From: Scopulibacillus_A cellulosilyticus
GTDB taxonomy: Bacteria; Bacillota; Bacilli; Bacillales; Sporolactobacillaceae
Direction: 5' to 3'
Length of the DNA: 64,000 nucleotides
NCBI RefSeq assembly: GCF_042665295.1
Contig: NZ_JBHTCO010000005.1
Coordinates: forward strand, 248,001-312,000
Part shown: piece by piece, positions 52,301 to 62,229 of the stretch
How the letters are laid out: every line of letters starts with the position of its first letter
Numbering within the stretch: position 1 is the stretch's first letter
Made by a program: the position numbers and the translations under genes
Notes under the pieces: model-generated
Told to the model about the DNA's origin: nothing
Databases searched by the model: none
What the model saw: the letters and a program-made list of their open reading frames with translations, nothing else

Positions 52301-54024
52301 GCGATTTCCTCCTCTGAAAGCTGTGAGGAAACAATTTCTTTATAAACTTTGCAAGTTTCTATCAGCTCTTGATGATGACCGATTCCGGCAATTTCTCCTT
52401 CATGTAATACTATAATCCTGTCAGCATCCATGACTGTACTAACCCTTTGAGCAACAATCAGTACCGTAGCATTAACCGTTTCCTCTTTCAATGCCGAACG
52501 CAATTTGGCATCTGTTTTGAAATCAAGGGCCGAGAAGCTGTCATCAAAAGCATATATTTCCGGTCTTTTTACAAGCGCACGGGCAATCGAAAGGCGCTGT
52601 TTTTGCCCGCCGGATACATTAGTACCGCCCTGCGAAATTACCGAATCAAAGCCGTCTTTCATATGTTTAATAAATTCAGTTGCTTGGGCAATGTCAGCGG
52701 CATGCTGCACCTCATCATCTGTTGCATCTTCTTTTCCATAACGAATATTATCCGTAATCGTCCCTGAAAAAAGCACTGCTTTTTGCGGTACCAGACCAAT
52801 TTTTTCTCTAAGATTTTTTTGGGACATTTCTCTTATATCCACCCCGTCTACTAAAATACTGCCGCTGTCAACATCATAGAATCGAGGAATGAGATTAATA
52901 AGCGTTGATTTTCCTGAACCCGTACCGCCAATAATGGCTGTTACTTCACCTGGTTTCGCGCTAAACGAAATGTTTGACAGTGCAGGCTGTTCAGCGCCGG
53001 GATAACTAAAGGTTACATTCTGAAATTCAACGTAGCCTTTTTTCGTATCAGCGTCCTTAACCTGTATTGCATCCTTAATATCAGACGATGTATTTAATAC
53101 TTCGTTAATCCTAACCGCTGAAGCGGACGCTCTGGGAATCATAACGAACATGATAGAAGCCATTATAAGGGCAAACATGATTTGCATAGCATATTGGAGA
53201 AATGCCATTAAATCACCGACTTGCATATGTCCATGATTAATACGGAGCCCGCCAAACCAAATAATAGCGATTGAGGAAAAGTTAAGAACGAGCATCATCA
53301 GCGGCATTAACGTGGCCATAATTCTATTAACCTTGACTGCTGTACTTGTCAAATCCAGATTCGCTTCGTTAAAGCGCCGTTTTTCATGATCAGTACGATT
53401 AAAAGAACGAATGACCCGATTGCCTGTAAGCCCTTCACGCAGTACGCGGTTTAATTTATCCAATTTAACTTGCATGGCTTTAAATAAGGGCATGCCTTTC
53501 TTCATGATTGCCAATATCGCAATAGCAAGGATCGGCATTGCAACAACGATGACCAATGACAGCTTTGCATCTTTAGAAACAGCCATAATTATCCCGCCGA
53601 TACACATGAGCGGTGCACTGATCATCATTCTCATCATTACTGTTAATACTTGCTGTACTTGTGTAATATCATTTGTCGTCCTTGTAATAAGCGATGCTGT
53701 ACCGATTTTATCAAACTCTTGAAGTGAAAAATTTTCAACATGCGTGAAAACCTTTTGACGCAATATTTTTCCGAAGCCTACTGAGACTTTGGAGGAAAAA
53801 TAGCTTGCTGCAATCGAAACAACCATCCCCCCGGCAGCAACCAGCAGCATGAACCCGCCAATTTTTAATATATAAGGGATATTTTTCTTCACAATCCCTG
53901 TGTCTACAATGTCTGACATCAAAGTCGGCAAATATAGATTAGCAAGGGATTGCATAAAGGTAAGCACTAAAACAATACTGATAGAAATACGAAAAGGTTT
54001 TAAAAACCTAAAAAGTCTTATCAT
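52297..54024 (-). CDS. ABC multidrug exporter half-transporter, degenerate-site subunit
   Basis: A 575-residue half-transporter: six TMs (about 15-300), Walker A GGTGSGKSTL, canonical signature VSGGQKQRLSIARALV, and Walker B EIYAFDDSFSALD with Asp in place of the catalytic Glu. With the partner's altered signature this gives one degenerate and one consensus ATP site, the pattern of heterodimeric exporters such as TM287/288 and BmrCD. GGAG precedes the ATG. No linked regulator. Confidence 0.92.
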   Translation of the reverse strand: MIRLFRFLKPFRISISIVLVLTFMQSLANLYLPTLMSDIVDTGIVKKNIPYILKIGGFMLLVAAGGMVVSIAASYFSSKVSVGFGKILRQKVFTHVENFSLQEFDKIGTASLITRTTNDITQVQQVLTVMMRMMISAPLMCIGGIIMAVSKDAKLSLVIVVAMPILAIAILAIMKKGMPLFKAMQVKLDKLNRVLREGLTGNRVIRSFNRTDHEKRRFNEANLDLTSTAVKVNRIMATLMPLMMLVLNFSSIAIIWFGGLRINHGHMQVGDLMAFLQYAMQIMFALIMASIMFVMIPRASASAVRINEVLNTSSDIKDAIQVKDADTKKGYVEFQNVTFSYPGAEQPALSNISFSAKPGEVTAIIGGTGSGKSTLINLIPRFYDVDSGSILVDGVDIREMSQKNLREKIGLVPQKAVLFSGTITDNIRYGKEDATDDEVQHAADIAQATEFIKHMKDGFDSVISQGGTNVSGGQKQRLSIARALVKRPEIYAFDDSFSALDFKTDAKLRSALKEETVNATVLIVAQRVSTVMDADRIIVLHEGEIAGIGHHQELIETCKVYKEIVSSQLSEEEIA

Positions 54025-54154
54025 GCATGATCATCTCCACTCCATAGTGAATGGTTAATATCGTTACATTAATATAAGTATAACTTAAAAAACGCAGCCA
54101 TACCTGAAGGGTTTGTTCTTTACTTAAGGATGCTAATAATCCATTAAAAGAGTA

Positions 54155-54192
54155 GGTTACTTAATAATTTAATATGTAATCTATTAAGAACC
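54155..54192. promoter_or_regulatory. Inverted repeat upstream of the ABC exporter operon
   Basis: GGTTACTTAATA (54155-54166) with TATTAAGAACC (54182-54192), a candidate operator. The rest of 54025-54353 is AT-rich with no ORF. Confidence 0.35.
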
Positions 54193-54353
54193 TTAATTGT
54201 ATTTAGTGCGAAACGATATTGTCAAGCATAAAATTATATTTTAATCTAGTAAAGTCCATGAATATTGCCGAAGGAAATCGCTGATGCATGTAGAATAATT
54301 GTATTTAAAATCATGCCTTTCTAACACTTTAGTGCATGACTGGAGGTGTTTAC

Positions 54354-54806
54354 ATGACTAAATGGTTTTCTGTTATGGAGATTGAAAAAGTAACAGGTAT
54401 TCCTAATGCCCTTGTAAGAGGCTACATACGAAATCATGGCCGCCATTTAATATTAAAAAAGAAGCATAAAGATTTTCTTATTGCGAGTGATTCGGTTAAT
54501 GTTGTAGAAAGCATATACCTCCTTTATACGAATGGGATGAATACTGAACAAGTAGAAAAATGCCTTGAAGAGATTATCGTCCCTAAGACCGCAGCTGTAA
54601 CCGATGAAAATGGTAATACCTTACAGGATTTGAACGAAGCTGTTATTGAACAGGTATATGAACAAAATCTGTTAAACCAAAGGCAAAAGCAGGCAGTAGA
54701 TGAAAAACTAAAAAAACGCGATGAGAAACTAACCACGGTTCTGAGACGGAAAAAACATATTGAAGAAAAGCCCGGTTTTTTCAAACGATTATTTAACAAG
54801 AGCTGA
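54354..54806 (+). CDS. MerR-like HTH protein with coiled coil and DUF3967-like tail
   Basis: A 150-residue protein: N-terminal MerR-type helix-turn-helix (FSVMEIEKVTGIPNALVRGYIRNHG), a basic/acidic helical middle (about 85-135, rich in Gln, Lys and Glu) and a C-terminal GFFKRLFNKS of the kind ending DUF3967 and RacA-like proteins, which may touch the membrane. It could be a DNA-anchoring or regulatory protein. ATG 54354 follows TGGAGGTG. It is on + , opposite to both neighbours. Confidence 0.65.
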   Translation: MTKWFSVMEIEKVTGIPNALVRGYIRNHGRHLILKKKHKDFLIASDSVNVVESIYLLYTNGMNTEQVEKCLEEIIVPKTAAVTDENGNTLQDLNEAVIEQVYEQNLLNQRQKQAVDEKLKKRDEKLTTVLRRKKHIEEKPGFFKRLFNKS

Positions 54807-54890
54807 ATTTAAAACCGGAATAAAATGAGATCGATAAATCTATTTAAATAATAAATGTATGCTTTCCTTTCAGCTTAGAAATATAATGTA

Positions 54891-54926
54891 ACTCCCACAT
54901 TAAGATTTGCAGGTGGGAGTCGTTTT
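54891..54926 (+). terminator. Terminator after the MerR-like gene
   Basis: ACTCCCAC/GTGGGAGT stem followed by CGTTTTG. Confidence 0.7.
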
Positions 54927-55020
54927 GTTTATACAAAGCCAAAGCAAATCTTAGGGTCCTTTTTATAGCAATATCCGTTTGAACTAAATCATTGGAGATC
55001 TTGATATTGTTAAGGAGTCC

Positions 55021-56757
55021 TTAAATCAATTTTACTTGAACCCAACCTCTGACACTGTTAATAAGCCATATAGATGAACAAGCTTTTAAATCATCAATTT
55101 TAAGTACACGTTCTCTTATTTTCCCTGATGAAAGCAGTTCATCACGAAAAGTTCCTGCCAGCAATCCGCTTTTACAAGGGGGTGTCCAAAGTTCGCCATC
55201 TAATTCTAAGACAACATTCCCAATCGTAAATTCTGTTAGTTCCCCTTCTTTATTCCATAAAAGGACATCAAAGACATTAGAATAATTTAGCCGGCATTGA
55301 TCATATACTCTGCGATGTGTTGTTTTATGGTACAGAAAAGGGTTATCTTTTGAAATCGGCGCATCCGCTAGAGCGACATGCTTAGGCTCTGTTAATGAGG
55401 TTATCATTTGTCCTTCAACACTTACTTTCCCATTTTGTGAAACTAATAAGCGAACTTTATAAATTCCCTTATTGTGAGATTCAGCGAATTCATTTAAAGC
55501 ATTATTAATATCCTCTACTGATAAAGGAAAACAAAAATATACCGCTGATTTCTGCAGCCGGTTAATATGCCGGTCAAATAAATAATAATGTCCGTTTTCT
55601 AACTTTAAGCTTTCTATTAAGTCAAATTCAGGAAGTTGGTTTGTTAATAATTCAGCCTTTGTCACCATCTCGTTATATTCGCTTTTTGTCGTTGAGTCCC
55701 ATGTTATGCCGCCGCCAACACCATATTCCGCTTCATTTGTATTCATATTAATTACTACTGTACGAATCGGTACATTAAAAACAGCTTCACCTTTAGGAGA
55801 CATAAATCCAATAGCGCCGCAATATACTTCCCGCGGTGAATCTTCAATATCAGAAATAATCTGCATAGTACTGACCTTTGGCGCGCCGGTAATTGATCCG
55901 CATGGAAAAAGAGCGGAAAATATATCCTTCAGTTGAATTTCCGGCCTTGTCAAAGCTTTTATCGTTGATGTCATTTGTAGAACTGTAGGATATTTTTCAA
56001 TTTCAAAGAGTTGACTAACTTCTACCGAACCGGTTTCAGCGATATTCCCTAAATCATTCCTGAGTAAATCAACGATCATGACGTTTTCAGCACGATTCTT
56101 TTCCGACTCAAACAGCCATTTCGCATTTTGTTCGTCTTCTTCCCATAAAAGCCCGCGCTTTGTCGTTCCCTTCATTGGACGGGTAACAATTTCCTTGCCG
56201 TCCCAACAAAAAAACAGCTCCGGTGATGCTGATAAAATCCGGTATGTACCAATATTTAAATAAGCACTATAGTTAGAAGACTGAGCTCTTGAAAGTTGTT
56301 TGTAAAAACTTAAATCATCACCTTCAAATTGTGAATGTAAGCGCATCGTATAATTGACTTGATATGTAGCACCTTCACCTATCTTTTCTTTTATTTTGGA
56401 AATTTCACTTTGGTAATGATCGAATGTTGTTGCGGATTCCCAGTTAGAAACAGAATATCCACCATCACTTGGTATATTATCTATCATTTCCGGCTCTTGA
56501 AAGACGCCAAACCACAGTAACGGCATTTTGTTTCCGCTTTTTACTGAATAAGCTTGATCAAAGGCTGGTGCCGCTTCATACGATAGATAGCCTGCCGCGT
56601 AATATCCGGAATTAACAGCATTCTGTACTTTTATAAGCGCTGGAACAATTTCATCTATAGAATCAACAACAATGATTTCTTTAGGATTTTGAAAGCACAT
56701 CGGGTTTTTCTTCCCGTCCTGGCCGGTAAATTCAAAAAATAAAAATGGACTTGCCAC
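55021..56757 (-). CDS. pabB: Aminodeoxychorismate synthase component I fused to aminodeoxychorismate lyase (PabB-PabC)
   Basis: A bifunctional folate enzyme of 578 residues making p-aminobenzoate from chorismate. The PabB part (1-370) has the catalytic Lys motif RPMKGTTKRG, ENVMIVDLLRNDLG, FPCGSITGAPK and GVGGGITWDS. The PabC part (about 375-578) is a PLP fold-type IV domain with HKTTHR (PLP Lys) and LTEFTIGNVV. The start was set at GTG 56757, 8 nt after GGAGG; ATG 56763 is too near the SD. No pabA is adjacent, so the amidotransferase must be encoded elsewhere. Confidence 0.92.
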   Translation of the reverse strand: MASPFLFFEFTGQDGKKNPMCFQNPKEIIVVDSIDEIVPALIKVQNAVNSGYYAAGYLSYEAAPAFDQAYSVKSGNKMPLLWFGVFQEPEMIDNIPSDGGYSVSNWESATTFDHYQSEISKIKEKIGEGATYQVNYTMRLHSQFEGDDLSFYKQLSRAQSSNYSAYLNIGTYRILSASPELFFCWDGKEIVTRPMKGTTKRGLLWEEDEQNAKWLFESEKNRAENVMIVDLLRNDLGNIAETGSVEVSQLFEIEKYPTVLQMTSTIKALTRPEIQLKDIFSALFPCGSITGAPKVSTMQIISDIEDSPREVYCGAIGFMSPKGEAVFNVPIRTVVINMNTNEAEYGVGGGITWDSTTKSEYNEMVTKAELLTNQLPEFDLIESLKLENGHYYLFDRHINRLQKSAVYFCFPLSVEDINNALNEFAESHNKGIYKVRLLVSQNGKVSVEGQMITSLTEPKHVALADAPISKDNPFLYHKTTHRRVYDQCRLNYSNVFDVLLWNKEGELTEFTIGNVVLELDGELWTPPCKSGLLAGTFRDELLSSGKIRERVLKIDDLKACSSIWLINSVRGWVQVKLI

Positions 56758-56995
56758 ATTCATCTCCTCCACTAGTTAAAATGAGTCACGATTTGATTCT
56801 ATACTAAATCAATCTGAAAAGCATTTTAAAATTCTATTTTTACACTTAAGTTAAATAACTATAAATATATTATGTAAACCATTGTTCGTTTAAAAAACTA
56901 TTAAATACTTTATAACAGAAAAAATTGTAGAGGTAATTAATCGAAATTTCATATTAATATCCGATATTTATCATCCTTTCCAACCTTTAAAATCG

Positions 56996-57028
56996 TAAAG
57001 CCACATTTTCTATTAAAAATGCGGCTTA
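56996..57028. terminator. Terminator in the 56773-57232 gap
   Basis: TAAAGCCACATTTT/AAAAATGCGGCTTA stem (one C-A mismatch), downstream of the - serine hydrolase gene. The rest of the 460-bp gap is AT-rich and empty. Confidence 0.55.
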
Positions 57029-57232
57029 CAGCTATGCCCAAAATAAATAATAAAAAGTTGGGTTATTCTTAAGATACCATCGGATTCCAAAAAATAGAAT
57101 AAGATAATTCTTTATGAATATGTTCTTAGGGATCTTAATGACAAGCTACTTTTGCTAAAGTAAAAAGATCACATCACTTCTTCTTAAAAATTAAAAAAAC
57201 TAACTTTTTCAAAATAGAAGGATTTTCACCAA

Positions 57233-59002
57233 TTAGTTATTTTCATCACCACTGCGCTCACTTCGTTTTAACACAAACGTCCCATTCGGTTGCTTGAACC
57301 TGGCCTCGGAACAAACACTGTTCCCGTCTAACACAAACTGAATCCCGTAGCCGGACAGCCCTTTTATTTCAAACTCATCATGGCTTATTGGAACCAATTC
57401 AAACATAGGTTGACCCGGCACTGTAACGGTTAATGCTTTTCCTCCACGAAGTTCAACTAAAGCCGACTGACCGGCAAGATCGTATTCACCAATGTATTTC
57501 TTCCATATGTCAAGATTTGGGGGATTTGACGCAGCTTTTCTTACAAATTCAATCGGTTCAAGCATCTTTTCAAATTGAATGGCTAAGCGATTGATCTTCC
57601 CGCGCAGGTCACTATAAAACTGGACCTTGAATTCTTGGGTAAGGATACTCTCTCCGAATGTGAACGAAAACACATCGTAATGAAAGTGCTCAAGTTGCAA
57701 TGGTTCTGCGAATGCATGATAATGTACATACAGTTGGTTGTCTTCTTCCGCAATCGTGATGGTCCCATAGGCCGGATGCTTAAATTCACCTGCATAGGCC
57801 GATTGATCATGGGATGGCTTTGCATTTAGAGCCCGATCCATTTTACTTTGTCCTGCTCCCTCGCGCATTGAAGCAATAAGCTTATCCAACTCCCCCTTCA
57901 TTAATGTGTTCCAATTAACGGTTGGAAGTCCCAACAGCTTATCAAATATTGTGTATGCCGCGGCCTTCGGGAGCACACTGTTTTCCTGATTGGTCAGCAC
58001 TACGATCCCAATGTTTTCTTTTGGAACCATTGCAACAATCGAAGTAAATCCATCGATATTTCCACCGTGATGCACGATATGATGACCTCGATATACTTCA
58101 GTAAACCAGCCCAATGCGTAACTCGGGAAGAGAATCCGCTCGTCTTGAGAAGGTCCGATTGAGATTTGCGGGTTGTGCATTTGTGTAATGTTATTTTCAC
58201 TGATCAAAGAAGACGACCGAAAAGTTCCTTTACCGAGATGCAGCCTGACCCACTGTGCCATCTCCGTAACAGACGAATTCATGGATCCCGCCGGCCCTAT
58301 CGTATCGATATTGGCGAATGCCGTCTCTTCAATCTCTTGATTGACAACCTTGTATGGCTTGGAAAAATCATGATCACGTTGAGATTCGTCTACGGAGAAA
58401 TTGGTCCTCTTCATACCGAGCGGTTCAAGAATCCGTTCCTTAACGAAGGTCTCCCAACTTTGCCCCGTTATTTTTTCTACAATGTATCCAAGCGTCAGAT
58501 ACATCATGTTTTGATATTGAAAAGTTGTCCGGAACGGTTTCGAGAAGGCAAGATGCGATAAACGATTTATGATTTCTTCGCCGGAGAGCCGCGCCTTGTA
58601 CCAGACCAAGTCATGCCGCGGAAGGCCAACGCGGTGTGTAGCGAGATCCCGCAAAGTGGCGTTTTCACTCGCATATTTGTCATGGAGCTTAAACTCTGGG
58701 AGATAAGATACTACAGGTTCGTCCCAATTAAGTTTGCCATCGTCAACCAACATCCCGATAGCCATGGTTGTGAATGCTTTCGTACTCGATCCGATAGCAA
58801 ACAGTGTGTCCTGTGTGACAGGTAAGCCTTGCTCAATGTCCCGTACGCCGAAACCATCCTGAAAAATCACGTCGTCATCTTTGATCACAGCCAAAGCCGT
58901 ACCCGCAATGTGGAACTCTTCCAAACTGCGTTTTATATACTCTCGAATCGTTTCTAACTCTTGCTTATGTATTGTCACACTGGGACAAGTTATTTGTCTC
59001 AC
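57233..59002 (-). CDS. Serine hydrolase, class C beta-lactamase fold, with C-terminal DUF3471-like domain
   Basis: A protein of about 590 residues. The beta-lactamase/esterase domain has SxxK in AIGSSTKAF (Ser77 from the longest start), YxN in FQYQNMMY and an HxG triad equivalent in VHHGGNIDG. The C-terminal part (about 390-594) is a lipocalin-like DUF3471 domain. There is no signal peptide or TM, so it is cytoplasmic, which argues for an esterase or peptidase rather than antibiotic resistance. The start is uncertain: GTG 59002 lies 10 nt from GAGGTG, a longer GTG at 59017 overlaps it. Confidence 0.88.
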   Translation of the reverse strand: MRQITCPSVTIHKQELETIREYIKRSLEEFHIAGTALAVIKDDDVIFQDGFGVRDIEQGLPVTQDTLFAIGSSTKAFTTMAIGMLVDDGKLNWDEPVVSYLPEFKLHDKYASENATLRDLATHRVGLPRHDLVWYKARLSGEEIINRLSHLAFSKPFRTTFQYQNMMYLTLGYIVEKITGQSWETFVKERILEPLGMKRTNFSVDESQRDHDFSKPYKVVNQEIEETAFANIDTIGPAGSMNSSVTEMAQWVRLHLGKGTFRSSSLISENNITQMHNPQISIGPSQDERILFPSYALGWFTEVYRGHHIVHHGGNIDGFTSIVAMVPKENIGIVVLTNQENSVLPKAAAYTIFDKLLGLPTVNWNTLMKGELDKLIASMREGAGQSKMDRALNAKPSHDQSAYAGEFKHPAYGTITIAEEDNQLYVHYHAFAEPLQLEHFHYDVFSFTFGESILTQEFKVQFYSDLRGKINRLAIQFEKMLEPIEFVRKAASNPPNLDIWKKYIGEYDLAGQSALVELRGGKALTVTVPGQPMFELVPISHDEFEIKGLSGYGIQFVLDGNSVCSEARFKQPNGTFVLKRSERSGDENN

Positions 59003-59230
59003 ACATATCAATGACACCTCTATATTCTTTAATTTATCCTACACTATCACTACTTATAAGGAATTGACTTCCTGCCTGTTTAAAGTGTGTCGTGTAAAGA
59101 TTTTAGCTGATATATTTGAAAAATTATCCTTAATAAAATTTCTTTACTAATAACCAAATTTCCTTTATTTATTGTTTCAATTCACGTGGTATAAAAGTGA
59201 TGTCCCCCATCCTGTCAAAGTTAAATAAAA

Positions 59231-59264
59231 AAAGCCGATTCCTACTTAAAGGAATAATCGGCTT
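59231..59264 (-). terminator. Terminator after the amidohydrolase gene
   Basis: On - , AGCCGATTATTCC/GGAATCGGCT with a 2-3-nt bulge, then T7. It belongs to the recurring AGCCGAT family of stems. Confidence 0.75.
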
Positions 59265-59302
59265 GAGGGTTTTACTCTTAATTCTATTCAATTCCAGTTC
59301 AT

Positions 59303-60922
59303 TTACTTCTGTCCTATCTTTTCCCTTTGATATAAAATTTCACCATCAATCATGGTCAGTTCAACCTTTAGATCCTTAATCTTTTCTTGTTCAACATTAA
59401 GAATATTGTCGTTTAGAACAACGAGATCAGCCAGTTTTCCGACTTCAATGCTGCCTTTTATATTTTCCTCAAAGCTGGCATATGCCCCGTTCCAAGTGTA
59501 AAGTTTTATAGCCTCGAGTACGCTTATACATTGATTTGCGCCAATGTCAGCACCCGTCTGACTCTTTCGGTTCACAGCCGTATGAATGCCTAATAATGGA
59601 TCAAAGTGAGTGACTGGCGCATCTGAACCGCCGGCTGCGATAATATTTTTATCAATAAAATCACGGGCCGGATACATATCATTAACCCGTTCACCATAGT
59701 TATGAACATAAATGTCGCCAAATTCGTATGGAAAAGGCGGATTTGGAATTGGTATAACCTCAAGCTTCTTGATTCTCTCTTGTAAGTCAGGTGAAGAAAT
59801 CCCCGCATGCTCAATACGGTGACGATGATTCTTGCGCGGTGACTCTTCTAACGCTTTTTCAACGCAGTTTAAATACATTTCAATGGCCAGGTCGCCTTGG
59901 GCGTGAACGGTAATTTGATAACCTTTTTTATGTGCATCACCTAAGATGCGATAGATTTCTTCCTCCGTATAATATAAGATCCCTGAATCATTTGGATCAC
60001 TCGTATATGGCTCCCTTGTTGCAATAGTTGGACCCGTACTGCTTCCATCCGTAAATAATTTCGCCGGACCGATTCTGAACCGCTCATCGCCTGTTCCCGT
60101 TAACACACCGGCATTCACCATTTTATCAACAAATTCATGTGAATGATTTAACGAACAAATGAAGGCATATACTCTGACACGAACATCATTGTCATTAATC
60201 GCCTGCTGCAATATTCGATAACTATCCGGTCCATAGGCCCCAGCTTCATGAATACTCGTAATGCCCGAGGCAATAAAATCGTCGGAAGCTATCTTCATCC
60301 CTTGTCTTAATTCGTCTTCCGAATAGGTTGCGACATCATTCATATACATATTGGCGGCCTCTATTAAACGGCCAGTGAGTTGTCCGTTTTGATCGCGCTC
60401 AATAATACCTCCCTCAGGATTAGGCGTTCGTTCATCAATTTCTGCTAACTCCAGCGCTTTATTGTTTACAATGCAAATATGGCCGCATGTTCGGGTAACG
60501 ATGATTGGATGATCAGTTGAAATGGCATCCAGTTCATCAATGGTTGGGTAACGTTTCTCCTTAACAGCCGTTTCATTAAAACCAGAAGCCCGTATCCATT
60601 CACCTTGAGCTGTTTCATCCGCTTTACTTCGCAATTCAGTAAAAATATCTTCTATAGAATCGATATGTTCAGCTTTACAATTGACCCCAAGCTGATTAAC
60701 ACCATACATAGTTAAATGCAAATGCGAGTCTATGAAACCTGGAAGAAGCGTCTTCCCTTCCAGATCAAACACTTCAGTTTCTTCACCAATATACTCCTGA
60801 ACTTCTTTTATAGAACCAACCGCTATAATCCGGTTATCTTTAACGGCAACACCCTCAACGATCCGATTATTATTGTCTATCGTAATCACTTCACCATTTA
60901 TAAATACAACATCAGCATTCAT
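59303..60922 (-). CDS. Amidohydrolase family 3 protein (YtcJ-like)
   Basis: A 539-residue metal-dependent hydrolase. LLPGFIDSHLHLTMYG carries the first HxH, with later GITSIHEAG, TVHAQGDLAIEMYL, HRIEHAG and GGSDAPVTHFDPL (final Asp). This type hydrolyses amides, formamides or carbamates. ATG 60922 follows AAGGGTG and lies 5 bp after the stop of the M20 gene, so the two are coupled. The pairing of two amide-cleaving enzymes suggests a ureido or amide catabolic route. Confidence 0.9.
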   Translation of the reverse strand: MNADVVFINGEVITIDNNNRIVEGVAVKDNRIIAVGSIKEVQEYIGEETEVFDLEGKTLLPGFIDSHLHLTMYGVNQLGVNCKAEHIDSIEDIFTELRSKADETAQGEWIRASGFNETAVKEKRYPTIDELDAISTDHPIIVTRTCGHICIVNNKALELAEIDERTPNPEGGIIERDQNGQLTGRLIEAANMYMNDVATYSEDELRQGMKIASDDFIASGITSIHEAGAYGPDSYRILQQAINDNDVRVRVYAFICSLNHSHEFVDKMVNAGVLTGTGDERFRIGPAKLFTDGSSTGPTIATREPYTSDPNDSGILYYTEEEIYRILGDAHKKGYQITVHAQGDLAIEMYLNCVEKALEESPRKNHRHRIEHAGISSPDLQERIKKLEVIPIPNPPFPYEFGDIYVHNYGERVNDMYPARDFIDKNIIAAGGSDAPVTHFDPLLGIHTAVNRKSQTGADIGANQCISVLEAIKLYTWNGAYASFEENIKGSIEVGKLADLVVLNDNILNVEQEKIKDLKVELTMIDGEILYQREKIGQK

Positions 60923-60927
60923 CCATA

Positions 60928-62181
60928 TCACCCTTTCATTTTATTAATCATTTGAACAGTTGTTTGATATAAAACTTCTGTACCAATGGTGATATCCTCA
61001 TAAGTTGCATATTCTTTCGGATTATGGCTAATTCCGTCTTTGCAGCGGACAAAAATCATTCCGTAATCACAGGCATAAGACATGACCAAAGAATCATGGA
61101 AAGGACCGCTCATCAGTTCAGGCGGATTTAAACCTTGCTTTTTACTCTCATTTCTAATAATATCTTTGATCCAATCTGCGCAATACCTAGGTTCAGAGTT
61201 GGTATCCTCTTTAATACTGCAACTCAAACTATTTTCCCTGGCAATGTGACCTATTATTGTTCGCAGTTCAGTTTCATAGCGGTTTCTTCTTTCAAGATCT
61301 ATATCTCTTAAATCGATAGTAAACGTCACTTTTTCTGGAATGATGTTGCGTGAATTAGGGAAAACCTCTAAATTTCCGACTGTCCCTACTGTAGGCGTCT
61401 CGGAATCCTGCTTGGCAATCTCATTTAAAGCTGTAATGACTTTAGCGGCTCCAACTAAAGCATCTTGACGCATAGACATCGGAACGCTGCCGGCATGTCC
61501 GGCAAAGCCTGTCATTTCCACAGTCAGCCAAAGCGGTCCGGATATTCCTGAAACGATGCCGATCGGTTCATTTGAATGATCAAGAATCGGTCCTTGCTCA
61601 ATGTGCATCTCTAAAAAGGCGCCGATGCTTCCCTCTGGATATTCAGATTCCTTAAATTTTGCCGGGTCACACCCAAAATCTAGCAACGCTTGCCTTCGCG
61701 TCACGCCGTCTTTATCCGTTCTCTCTAATTCACCATCCTCCAATTTTCCTGTCATACCGCGAACGCCAAAAATCCCTTTATTAAATCGGCAGCCCTCCTC
61801 ATCACAAAACGAGACGACTTCAATGGGAACATCCGGGACGATATGCTGTTCATGCAATGATTGAACCACTTCTATGGCGCCAAGGACACCAATCGTCCCA
61901 TCGAATCTTCCCCCATAAGGCTGGGAATCAATATGTGAACCCAACATAAGTACCGGTAAATGAGGATTTTTTCCCTCCAATCTGCCAATTAAATTTCCAA
62001 AATGATCAATTCTTGTTTCCATACCCGCTTCATTCATCCATCCTTTGACCAATTCAACCGCTTGACGATCTTCTTTTGACAGAGCCAAACGGCATACACC
62101 CGTTTCGCCAATTTTTCCGATTTGGGACAACGCTTCAATTCTTTTTCGCAATCTGGTTGCATTAATCGTTTGGACGATCAA
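60928..62181 (-). CDS. M20 zinc amidase: N-carbamoyl-L-amino acid hydrolase / allantoate amidohydrolase
   Basis: A 417-residue dizinc hydrolase splitting a carbamoyl or ureido group. Metal motifs: GSHIDSQPYGGRFDG (His and bridging Asp), SFCDEEGCRFN (Glu-Glu), MHIEQGP, and the C-terminal SGPFHDSLVMS. The TTG start follows AAGGGA. Operon order in transcription: E1 alpha, E1 beta, this gene, amidohydrolase. The substrate could be N-carbamoyl amino acid, beta-ureidopropionate or allantoate; sequence alone does not decide. Confidence 0.9.
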   Translation of the reverse strand: MIVQTINATRLRKRIEALSQIGKIGETGVCRLALSKEDRQAVELVKGWMNEAGMETRIDHFGNLIGRLEGKNPHLPVLMLGSHIDSQPYGGRFDGTIGVLGAIEVVQSLHEQHIVPDVPIEVVSFCDEEGCRFNKGIFGVRGMTGKLEDGELERTDKDGVTRRQALLDFGCDPAKFKESEYPEGSIGAFLEMHIEQGPILDHSNEPIGIVSGISGPLWLTVEMTGFAGHAGSVPMSMRQDALVGAAKVITALNEIAKQDSETPTVGTVGNLEVFPNSRNIIPEKVTFTIDLRDIDLERRNRYETELRTIIGHIARENSLSCSIKEDTNSEPRYCADWIKDIIRNESKKQGLNPPELMSGPFHDSLVMSYACDYGMIFVRCKDGISHNPKEYATYEDITIGTEVLYQTTVQMINKMKG

Positions 62182-62229
62182 ACCTATCCCTTCCCCTCGT
62201 GGAAAATTTTAAATTTTCTTTCACTATAA

